NCBI GenBank assembly: GCA_016929035.1
Contig: JAFGJP010000184.1
Coordinates: forward strand, 1-5,465
Reading direction: 5' to 3'
DNA length: 5,465 nucleotides
Source of the DNA: Candidatus Auribacterota bacterium
Lineage (GTDB): Bacteria; Auribacterota; JAFGBW01; JAFGJP01
The notes under the pieces are model-generated. The model saw only the letters and a program-made list of their open reading frames with translations. It did no database searches and was not told where the DNA came from. Made by a program: the position numbers and the translations under genes. Below are positions 1 to 5,465 of the stretch, one piece after another (within the stretch, counting starts at the first letter, position 1; each line of letters opens with the position of its first letter).

Positions 1-678
1 AACAAACCTGATATCACTGACAAAAATATCATTGATAAGGTTATTGAAAACCAGTTTCTTCTCCGAGCTTTTGATGACAAGCGTATCTGCGCATTTTGAT
101 GTAAAAAAAATACCTTCCCCGCTGTGTTCGTCCGGTGCTGTTGTCTGTTTTCCTTTCAGAAGGTCCTGGATGGCTTCTATGGCATTCGAGAGGCCCCTTT
201 TTTCTATGATGTTATTGAAAATACCGATGCCCTGATCATCAACGCGAAACCGGATATGCGTATCGTCTTTTTCCATCATGATATCGATCTTTTCTGAAAG
301 AGAATGCTCAATGGCATTGTTCAATATTTCTGTAAAAGCATAATCAACAATGTTAGACACCGTTGAAGATAATTCAAAGAAGATCCCGGTGCGTTTTTTT
401 ATGTCATCTAAGACTTTGTCCTCCGCAAGGCCTTTGTTATTCAAAATCAGATGCAGTTTCTTTATCTTCTTCCTGGCCGCTTCAACACTTTTTCCTGTAG
501 CAAGAACATACCTCGCTCTATTGGCTTTCCCGATAAGGATGATCTTTCCTTCATCTCTCAGCTCCTGGAAAAAACGGTTCACATAAGCCCGGCTAAAACC
601 GGTCTTCTTCACCACATCAGAAGCCCTGACTTCTCCATTTTTTTCCAACACCTTCATAATAATAGAGTTAATGTTCAT
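1..678 (-). CDS. Winged-helix / GHKL-ATPase fusion regulator, 3' end cut off by the window edge
   Basis: The frame is open for 226 codons from an ATG at 678 to the left edge, with no stop seen. Residues 1-60 form a winged helix-turn-helix of the kind found in ArsR/FaeA-like regulators; the likely recognition helix is around SRAYVNRFFQELRDEG (29-44), followed by a wing (KIILIGKANRARYVLA). Residues about 61-110 are a linker. Residues 111-205 are a GHKL (HATPase_c, RsbW/SpoIIAB-like) domain with an N box FTEILNNAIEHS (115-126), a G1 box DDQGIGI (147-153) and a G2 box SGEGIFFTSKCAD (186-198). From memory, this arrangement is usually completed by a STAS-like DUF4325 domain, which would lie beyond the edge. 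The start is supported by the Shine-Dalgarno-like AAAGGG at 690-685 and a consensus promoter upstream. By inference it is an ATP-responsive DNA-binding switch, possibly acting with its own STAS-like partner domain. There is no His-kinase phosphoacceptor domain in the visible part. Target genes are unknown. Confidence 0.88.
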   Translation of the reverse strand, partial: MNINSIIMKVLEKNGEVRASDVVKKTGFSRAYVNRFFQELRDEGKIILIGKANRARYVLATGKSVEAARKKIKKLHLILNNKGLAEDKVLDDIKKRTGIFFELSSTVSNIVDYAFTEILNNAIEHSLSEKIDIMMEKDDTHIRFRVDDQGIGIFNNIIEKRGLSNAIEAIQDLLKGKQTTAPDEHSGEGIFFTSKCADTLVIKSSEKKLVFNNLINDIFVSDIRFV

Positions 679-693
679 AACAATCCCTTTAAT

Positions 694-812
694 GTTTACA
701 ACTTTATTATAATATATATTTTTTAAGTTGTCAACAAGTTGTAGACTTTTTAGATATTTATTTATAACTTTATTTTGTAACCTGATTTTAAAGTTGTCTA
801 CACATTGTCAAA
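694..812. promoter_or_regulatory. Operator-like array: AAGTTGTnnAC motifs over and upstream of the promoter
   Basis: Four 11-bp matches to AAGTTGTnnAC lie in 119 bases. One is on the minus strand at 694-704 (AAGTTGTAAAC), over the predicted transcription start. Three are on the plus strand at 725-735 (AAGTTGTCAAC), 736-746 (AAGTTGTAGAC) and 791-801 (AAGTTGTCTAC). Weaker copies lie at 802-812 (plus) and 760-770 (minus, AAGTTATAAAT). The 725/736 pair and the 791/802 pair are tandem with an 11-bp period, about one helical turn, so a bound protein would face the same side of the DNA. The copy at 725-735 contains the -35 box. By inference these are binding sites for the winged helix of the adjacent gene, giving autorepression. 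Confidence 0.6.
706..734 (-). promoter_or_regulatory. Consensus sigma70-type promoter of the winged-helix/ATPase gene
   Basis: Read on the minus strand, TTGACA (734-729) is followed by a 17-bp spacer and TATAAT (711-706), a perfect match to the housekeeping consensus in both hexamers and spacing. The predicted transcription start is near 699, giving a leader of about 20 bases that contains AAAGGG before the ATG at 678. A promoter this strong usually needs repression, which fits the operator-like motifs that overlap it. Confidence 0.82.
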
Positions 813-816
813 GTGG

Positions 817-850
817 TTCGACTATGCTCAACATCCTGAGCATAGTCGAA
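817..850. repeat. Perfect 14-bp-arm palindrome, dispersed repeat family
   Basis: The arms TTCGACTATGCTCA (817-830) and TGAGCATAGTCGAA (837-850) are exact reverse complements around a 6-base loop. A half copy (TGAGCATAGTCGAAG) recurs at 5309-5323. I recognise closely related TTCGACT-type palindromes as widespread dispersed repeats in environmental bacterial genomes. It could fold in RNA from either strand, but no T-tract follows in either direction, so it does not look like an intrinsic terminator. Confidence 0.8.
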
Positions 851-985
851 GGAGAGTCGAATGGGAACGCGCCACATGATCCGCCTTTGGCGGAAACAGG
901 TTTCACGTCAAAGGGATGCGAAAAAAAACAGCAATGGGTAATAACACCAAATCTTCCACTTTCAAAGACGTCACCCTTATCCCCT
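851..985. other. Gene-free stretch with a small hairpin
   Basis: No convincing gene is present. A 6-bp inverted repeat with a 3-base loop (TCCGCCTTTGGCGGA, 880-894) resembles other short dispersed hairpins. A run of eight A on the plus strand (921-928, T on the minus strand) lies downstream of the small membrane gene, but no stable stem precedes it on that strand. I see no clear terminator. Confidence 0.5.
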
Positions 986-1288
986 CTATTCGTAATCTTT
1001 AAATTCATAAGCTGGTTGGTTTTCCCATCCATTTTGTCTGCTGGGGGTACTCCCTGTCGCTATCAGCATTCCGCATAAAAAAAGGAATAATCCTAATACC
1101 CAGATGAACAGAGGTTTTTTGACATCATTGAAATACAGAATAACAAAAGCGATTATAATAGGCTGAATAAATAATACACCCAGGCCCCATAGTATGTTTT
1201 TATTGAACGCACAGACAATGATCCAAAGATCACCGATAAGTGCTGCAATAAATCCTAATATACAAATTACTATTGCTAATTGTGTCAT
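986..1288 (-). CDS. Small three-helix membrane protein, function unknown
   Basis: The protein has 100 residues. Three hydrophobic segments are visible: about residues 4-26 (IVICILGFIAALIGDLWIIV), 32-52 (ILWGLGVLFIQPIIIAFVILYF) and 59-79 (LFIWVLGLFLFLCGMLIATG). A polar, acidic tail ends in EFKDYE. A WGLGVLFIQP stretch followed by a DVKKPLF segment resembles a small uncharacterised membrane family I have seen with the pattern WGLGxLFxPx and a KKPF motif; no function is known to me. The start is firm: AAGGAGG lies seven bases before the ATG at 1288, the best Shine-Dalgarno in the window. A separate promoter candidate lies at 1353-1382. The gene is in the same direction as its neighbours but is separated from the upstream CsgG-like gene by 332 bases containing a palindromic repeat, so it is probably its own transcription unit. 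Confidence 0.85.
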   Translation of the reverse strand: MTQLAIVICILGFIAALIGDLWIIVCAFNKNILWGLGVLFIQPIIIAFVILYFNDVKKPLFIWVLGLFLFLCGMLIATGSTPSRQNGWENQPAYEFKDYE

Positions 1289-1307
1289 TTGAAGCCCTCC
1301 TTCTTAA

Positions 1308-1346
1308 CTAAAAGAAAATAAACAAAGCCCCACTTTTAAACCTCAT
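1308..1346 (-). other. Possible 12-codon leader ORF (MRFKSGALFIFF) upstream of the small membrane gene
   Basis: An ATG at 1346 lies exactly six bases after the TATATT box at 1358-1353, so a transcript could begin on this ATG. It encodes 12 residues and ends at TAG (1310-1308), shortly before the AAGGAGG of the membrane gene. It has no Shine-Dalgarno. It may be a chance ORF in AT-rich DNA; conservation would be needed to call it a leader peptide. Confidence 0.2.
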
Positions 1347-1352
1347 AATAAC

Positions 1353-1382
1353 AATATACTCAAATTTAACAACTTACGTCAA
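1353..1382 (-). promoter_or_regulatory. Promoter candidate for the small membrane gene, with an operator-like motif in the spacer
   Basis: On the minus strand TTGACG (1382-1377) and TATATT (1358-1353) are separated by 18 bp. The spacer holds AAGTTGTTAAA (1375-1365), one base off the AAGTTGTnnAC motif seen at the winged-helix/ATPase promoter. The predicted transcript starts near 1346, about 57 bases before the gene's ATG. Confidence 0.55.
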
Positions 1383-1620
1383 GAAAGTTAGAATTAAAAT
1401 GGGATGCAGATTTTATTGCAAATAATATTTCATCGCAGAGAAAACGAAGAACTCGAAGGGCATAAAGGGAAAATAAGTTGAAAAGTTCTAGTGTTAAAGG
1501 CCTAAGTGTTCCACCCCGTAGGTGGAAGAATAGGTAATGTCCACCTACGGGGTGGAAGATTTCTACGGTTTATCTTAAGTTGTAAGGTCACCTGTCCCCC
1601 ATTTCCTCATTAAGGGAAGA
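1383..1620. other. Gene-free stretch with repeat fragments
   Basis: No gene is supported. Positions 1430-1472 (starting CATCGCAGAG, then CGAAGAACTCGAAGGG) look like a degenerate member of the CACCACAGAG/AACGCGAAGG dispersed-repeat family also seen near 2397 and 5293. The 49-bp nested palindrome at 1509-1557 is listed separately. Positions 1577-1587 (AAGTTGTAAGG) resemble the operator-like motif but lie at the 3' side of a gene and are probably chance. Confidence 0.5.
1509..1557. repeat. 49-bp nested palindrome, copy 1
   Basis: The arms TTCCACCCCGTAGGTGGA (1509-1526) and its exact reverse complement (1540-1557) enclose a 13-base loop. Each arm is itself an imperfect hairpin (TTCCACC ... GGTGGAA with a 5-base loop), so the element can fold as one long stem or two short ones. 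It is 48/49 identical to 5170-5218, in the same orientation. It lies 64 bases past the stop of the CsgG-like gene. The size and position resemble REP-type elements, which are mobilised in trans by RAYT/IS200-like transposases. No such gene is in the window. Confidence 0.85.
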
Positions 1621-2376
1621 TCAAAAGGGTTGCAATTTCTTACTATCATTTTCTTTTATACTGGTATCAGTTTTTTTTGTGCCGGTCACCCGGCTGCCCC
1701 ACTGGTTTCGACCGCTGAGATGCATACCGTCCTCGGAAAGAGTCAGTTTATCGATCCAGCCTCTTTTCCACCAGATGGTGACTTTATTTTCTGAACGGGC
1801 CCATTCAGCGGCAACCGTGCCGTCTTTCAGGCAGACCGTGCCGTTCGACTTGAATACAATTTCCGGATTATTGAACCATTTCCATCGCCCCACAACAGGG
1901 TCGATCTTGGTCCCTGATATAAGACCTGCCAGCTCTTCGATCTTATCGGGAATTTCATTCTCATCCTTTGTCTTGACATCTGCAGCTTCGATAATATCAC
2001 CGGTTTTTGAATTGATAAGCCTGACCGTAACAGATGTTGTATCCCCCCATTTAAGCACACTTCCTGTCACAATGGCCTCTACTCCATATATCTTGCCGGC
2101 TTTGGCGGCAATAGTCTTCTCATCCACAAGACCGCTTTCTTCAAATACTTGCTCTTCCAGCACCTTGGCAATAAGCACTCTTTCCTTTAATTCATACACT
2201 CCTGTCTTGGCAAGAGCGCTGATCATCCACTCAGCGATAATGGCACCGGCATCCTCGATACCCAGGTCCCCTTTGACCTGGAACTCCACCACTGCCACAC
2301 TCATCTTCTCTTCAGCATGGACGCATAATGGAAACAGTAGAATTATTGACAGAATAAGAGATTTAACGGCCTTCAT
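1621..2376 (-). CDS. Secreted CsgG/LpoB-like protein with a C-terminal Trp-rich beta domain
   Basis: The protein has 251 residues. Residues 1-21 are a Sec signal peptide (MKAVKSLILSIILLFPLCVHA, cleavage likely after A21). There is no good lipobox (FPLC), so it is probably soluble or periplasmic rather than a lipoprotein. Residues 24-155 have the CsgG/FlgO/LpoB-like fold pattern: a first strand SVAVVEFQV, a helix with AIIAEWMISALAKTG, then YELKERVLIAKVLEEQ, AAKAGKIYGVEAIVTGSV, and VTVRLINSKTGDII. Residues 159-235 are a separate beta-rich domain (GRWKWF, a GTV strand, WWKRGWIDKLTLSEDG, LSGRNQWG) that resembles a lipocalin-like WxWF repeat from environmental bacteria; I do not know its ligand. 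The tail is lysine-rich. The start at 2376 is fixed by the signal peptide. It has no Shine-Dalgarno; a TATAAT ends six bases before the ATG. The role may be envelope assembly or a scaffold, but the substrate is unknown. Confidence 0.85.
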   Translation of the reverse strand: MKAVKSLILSIILLFPLCVHAEEKMSVAVVEFQVKGDLGIEDAGAIIAEWMISALAKTGVYELKERVLIAKVLEEQVFEESGLVDEKTIAAKAGKIYGVEAIVTGSVLKWGDTTSVTVRLINSKTGDIIEAADVKTKDENEIPDKIEELAGLISGTKIDPVVGRWKWFNNPEIVFKSNGTVCLKDGTVAAEWARSENKVTIWWKRGWIDKLTLSEDGMHLSGRNQWGSRVTGTKKTDTSIKENDSKKLQPF

Positions 2377-2382
2377 ATTTTA

Positions 2383-2388
2383 ATTATA
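2383..2388 (-). promoter_or_regulatory. -10 box giving a possibly leaderless CsgG-like mRNA
   Basis: On the minus strand TATAAT (2388-2383) is followed by TAAAAT and then the ATG at 2376, so the usual transcription start falls on the A of the start codon. No ribosome binding site is present. The -35 region at standard spacing (TGTGCT) is poor, so the call rests on the -10 box alone. Confidence 0.4.
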
Positions 2389-2396
2389 TAGAATTA

Positions 2397-2417
2397 ACCA
2401 CAGGGAGCACAGAGAAA
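2397..2417. repeat. Fragment of a CACAG-type dispersed repeat
   Basis: ACCACAGGGAGCACAGAGAA lies between the transporter and the CsgG-like gene. It matches the halves of the interrupted element at 5293-5338 (ACCACAGA ... GAGCACAGAGAA). Similar CACAGAG-rich dispersed repeats are familiar from environmental bacterial genomes. I see no coding content. Confidence 0.55.
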
Positions 2418-2438
2418 AGATCTATTCAGCCAATTATG

Positions 2439-3551
2439 TCAACTACCCTGATCTTTCTTGTGTGCTGCCAGATACCGCTTGTAATAGGCCAGAAGAAGAC
2501 ACGTCATCGGAAGCGCGATAATGAGACCAAAAAAGCCGAGGAGCTTTCCCCAGACAGAAAGCGAAAGAAGAATCATCGCAGGAGAAAGTCCGGTGACCTT
2601 GCCCATGATCTTGGGTGTCAAAAGGGTCTCCTGTATCGTCTGGACAACAGCAAAGACAAGAAAAGTAAGACCTATCATGACCCACAGGCTTCCTCCTGTT
2701 TCCAAAGCGTGTATAACGGCAAGAAGAAGAGCCGGTATGAACCCGATGATCTGGAGGTATGGAACCATGTTCAGAAGGCCGATAAAAAGCCCCAGTAATA
2801 TTCCCATGGGAAGCCCGATCAGCCAGAATCCGAACGCAAAAAGAACTCCCACGATAGAGGCGACCAGAGCCTGCCCGCGGAAATAGCGGTGCATGGCTGA
2901 ATTGAATTCTGATGCAAGCTCGACCACGGTCTGCTGATACGAATAAGGAATAAGCTCTTTCCAGCCCTCACGTACCTTTTGATAGTCAATAAGTAAAAAA
3001 ATCAGGTATAGGATGACGACGGCAAAACCTACGATGCCTATAATCAGGCTGGTCGTTCCTGTTATAAAATTCCAGATGCCCGGCAGTGCTTTGCCGGCAG
3101 CTGCTTTGATCATACTGATAAAATTATCCGTCTTAAAAAAAGCCTGTACCTCTTCTTTGCTGAAAAACTCCTTAAAGGCTTTCCAGACATCCGGCGGCAG
3201 TCTTTCTCCTGCGCGCTTTGCCACATCAGAGTTCTGGACAAGATCAGACACAACTCTCCCCATGTGAGTGATTTCCTTTACAATCAGGGGAACAAGAAGA
3301 CTTACAATCACGGAAAGGGCGGCAAAAACAATCAAGAGGCTTATCAAAACAGCCGGCATCCTTTTTCGGACTTTTTTCTGAATAAGGAGAACCAGGGGAT
3401 TAATAAGATAAGCTAAAAGAAGAGCCACGACAAAAGGAATAAGCACGTCGCTTAACACCCCCAGCAACCAGACCAGCCCCCACACCAGGGCAGCCGCAAT
3501 GCCTATTCGCGCGACGCGATCAAAAGTATAGGGCTTTCTATCCAAAAGCAT
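2439..3551 (-). CDS. AI-2E family transporter (PF01594; UPF0118)
   Basis: The protein has 370 residues, close to the family's usual 340-380. Two hydrophobic helices lie at about 15-57 and one at 67-92. A soluble stretch at about 93-165 (PPDVWKAFKEFF) is followed by a helix at 168-190 and a cluster of further helices to about 360. Family hallmarks are present: RGQALVASIVGVLFAFGFW, GLPMGILLGLFIGLLNMVPY, the TIQETLLTPKIMGKVTGLSP segment and a closing WGKLLGFFGLIIALPM. Members include E. coli TqsA (linked to autoinducer-2 export) and YdiK/PerM; some are reported as Na+(Li+)/H+ antiporters, so the substrate is not fixed. The start chosen is ATG at 3551, because AAGGAG (3566-3561) lies nine bases upstream of it. 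A GTG six codons further upstream (3569) has no Shine-Dalgarno and would place this AAGGAG inside the coding region. The gene is divergent from the kinase gene, and the CsgG-like gene follows 62 bases downstream. Confidence 0.93.
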   Translation of the reverse strand: MLLDRKPYTFDRVARIGIAAALVWGLVWLLGVLSDVLIPFVVALLLAYLINPLVLLIQKKVRKRMPAVLISLLIVFAALSVIVSLLVPLIVKEITHMGRVVSDLVQNSDVAKRAGERLPPDVWKAFKEFFSKEEVQAFFKTDNFISMIKAAAGKALPGIWNFITGTTSLIIGIVGFAVVILYLIFLLIDYQKVREGWKELIPYSYQQTVVELASEFNSAMHRYFRGQALVASIVGVLFAFGFWLIGLPMGILLGLFIGLLNMVPYLQIIGFIPALLLAVIHALETGGSLWVMIGLTFLVFAVVQTIQETLLTPKIMGKVTGLSPAMILLSLSVWGKLLGFFGLIIALPMTCLLLAYYKRYLAAHKKDQGS

Positions 3552-3581
3552 AAAAGGCCACTCCTTCACAGACTTTCAGAC

Positions 3582-3587
3582 ATTATA
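3582..3587 (-). promoter_or_regulatory. -10 box candidate for the transporter gene
   Basis: TATAAT on the minus strand (3587-3582) would start transcription near 3575, leaving a leader of about 24 bases that includes AAGGAG before the ATG at 3551. No good -35 is found at 16-18 bp; TTGATT (3607-3602) is present at only 14 bp. Confidence 0.4.
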
Positions 3588-3666
3588 CGCGAATAACAAG
3601 CAATCAAAAACCAAAAAATAGCCGTGCCTGTCCTGCTTGATGCCCCGTGTTGTCTTCCTGCTCTTC

Positions 3667-3695
3667 TTGCTCCCAAACTTTAAAAAGTGTATATT
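3667..3695 (+). promoter_or_regulatory. Promoter candidate of the kinase gene, positioned for a leaderless mRNA
   Basis: TTGCTC (3667-3672), a 17-bp spacer and TATATT (3690-3695) are followed by AAGGAC and then the ATG at 3702, so transcription would start on the start codon. The AAGGA at 3696-3700 is only one base from the ATG, too close to serve as a normal Shine-Dalgarno. Confidence 0.5.
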
Positions 3696-3701
3696 AAGGA
3701 C

Positions 3702-5144
<1,443 letters not shown>

Positions 5145-5169
5145 GAGAAGATGTTGAAGAACGCTATTC

Positions 5170-5218
5170 TTCCACCTCGTAGGTGGAAGAATAGGTAATG
5201 TCCACCTACGGGGTGGAA
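5170..5218. repeat. 49-bp nested palindrome, copy 2
   Basis: This is the same element and orientation as 1509-1557, with one difference: T at 5177 where copy 1 has C at 1516. In plus-strand RNA this turns one G-C pair into a G-U pair, so the long stem is kept. It begins 25 bases after the kinase stop. It may protect or end the kinase mRNA, but no T-tract follows. Confidence 0.85.
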
Positions 5219-5245
5219 AATTAGGTTTACAAATACACATCGAAG

Positions 5246-5273
5246 ATCCGCTCCGCCACATGCGGATGGAGGA
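5246..5273. repeat. Small GC-rich hairpin
   Basis: ATCCGC (5246-5251) and GCGGAT (5262-5267) are complementary; an alternative shorter stem is TCCGC/GCGGA (5252-5256 and 5262-5266). It is related in style to the TCCGCC/GGCGGA hairpin at 880-894, and both sites share GCCACATG. It is a short dispersed-repeat fragment with no T-tract. Confidence 0.45.
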
Positions 5274-5292
5274 CAAATAAACACGAATATTT

Positions 5293-5370
5293 CACCACAG
5301 ACCTGTACTGAGCATAGTCGAAGTAGAGCACAGAGAACATGAAGGAAAAAGAAATTTAGACAGGATAAAT
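5293..5370. repeat. CACAG-type dispersed repeat interrupted by a TGAGCATAGTCGAA half-palindrome
   Basis: ACCACAGA (5294-5301) and GAGCACAGAGAACATGAAGG (from 5326) match the two halves of the uninterrupted element at 2397-2417, but here about 24 bases containing TGAGCATAGTCGAAG (5309-5323) lie between them. Further on, TTAGACAGGATAAAT (5357-5371) resembles another common dispersed repeat. The stretch holds no gene. Confidence 0.55.
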
Positions 5371-5422
5371 CATTTCACATTTCAAGGGCTGGCCTTACCC
5401 TCCTTTTGTTAATTATATAAAA

Positions 5423-5465
5423 TTACTCTTTAATAGCTTCTAATATCTTTAATTCTTCTTTTGCA
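5423..5465 (-). CDS. Possible C-terminus of a gene running off the right edge
   Basis: On the minus strand the frame entering from the right edge reads AKEELKILEAIKE and stops at TAA (5425-5423). The composition is plausible for a helical protein tail, but 13 codons are too few to identify a family or to exclude chance; a second frame is also open over most of this length. Confidence 0.3.
   Translation of the reverse strand, partial: AKEELKILEAIKE

Noticed and set aside
451..726. Plus-strand open frames at the left end
   Set aside because: The minus strand here encodes a winged helix and GHKL ATPase with all expected motifs; the plus frames are shadows.
817..850. Intrinsic terminator
   Set aside because: The stem is strong but no T-tract follows on either strand, and no gene ends beside it.
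921..928. T-run terminator (minus strand) for the small membrane gene
   Set aside because: Eight T lie on the minus strand, but the sequence before them offers only a 3-bp stem (GGT/ACC).
728..1078. 116-codon open frame on the plus strand between the two left genes
   Set aside because: It crosses the operator-like array, the 14-bp palindrome and the 3' end of the small membrane gene, and its product has no plausible features.
1577..1587. Further AAGTTGTnnAC site
   Set aside because: It matches only in part (AAGTTGTAAGG) and lies at a gene 3' end away from any promoter.
1679..2383. Long open frame on the plus strand opposite the CsgG-like gene
   Set aside because: It is the antisense shadow of a gene with a clear signal peptide and domain pattern; its own translation is Ser/Pro-rich with no recognisable domain.
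5380..5404. Tiny minus-strand gene behind AAAGGAGG
   Set aside because: The only nearby start (TTG) is poorly spaced and gives nine codons before a stop.

Overview
The window carries five genes that can be supported, two short palindromic repeat families and several dispersed-repeat fragments. No RNA gene, CRISPR array or intact transposase gene is visible. The organism is most likely an uncultivated Gram-negative-type bacterium. The evidence is a eukaryote-like Ser/Thr kinase with a membrane anchor and PAS domain, a secreted CsgG-like protein, moderate GC with AT-rich intergenic DNA, and dispersed repeats of a kind I associate with environmental Omnitrophota, Planctomycetota and Desulfobacterota genomes. 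The phylum is a guess.

Layout. Positions 1-678 (minus) are the 5' part of a winged-helix/GHKL-ATPase fusion regulator that runs off the left edge. It sits behind a consensus promoter (TTGACA, 17 bp, TATAAT) studded with copies of an 11-bp motif, AAGTTGTnnAC. Positions 813-985 are gene-free and hold a perfect 14-bp-arm palindrome and a smaller hairpin. Positions 986-1288 (minus) encode a three-helix membrane protein with a strong Shine-Dalgarno and its own promoter. Positions 1289-1620 are gene-free and hold that promoter, a degenerate repeat fragment and the first copy of a 49-bp nested palindrome. Positions 1621-2376 (minus) encode a secreted CsgG/LpoB-like protein. Positions 2439-3551 (minus) encode an AI-2E family transporter. 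A 150-bp divergent spacer follows, then 3702-5144 (plus), a Ser/Thr protein kinase with one membrane span and a C-terminal PAS domain. The second copy of the 49-bp palindrome lies just after the kinase. The last 300 bases are repeat fragments, with perhaps the extreme C-terminus of a minus-strand gene at the right edge.

Function. The kinase and the left-edge ATPase are both signalling proteins, but nothing shows that they form one pathway. The transporter and CsgG-like genes are co-oriented and may be partly co-transcribed, although the CsgG-like gene has its own -10 candidate. The most informative signals are regulatory: the operator-like array over the ATPase-regulator promoter, a related site inside the next gene's promoter, and -10 boxes exactly six bases before the ATG of the kinase and CsgG-like genes, suggesting leaderless mRNAs. 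I do not see proof of a new multi-gene system.
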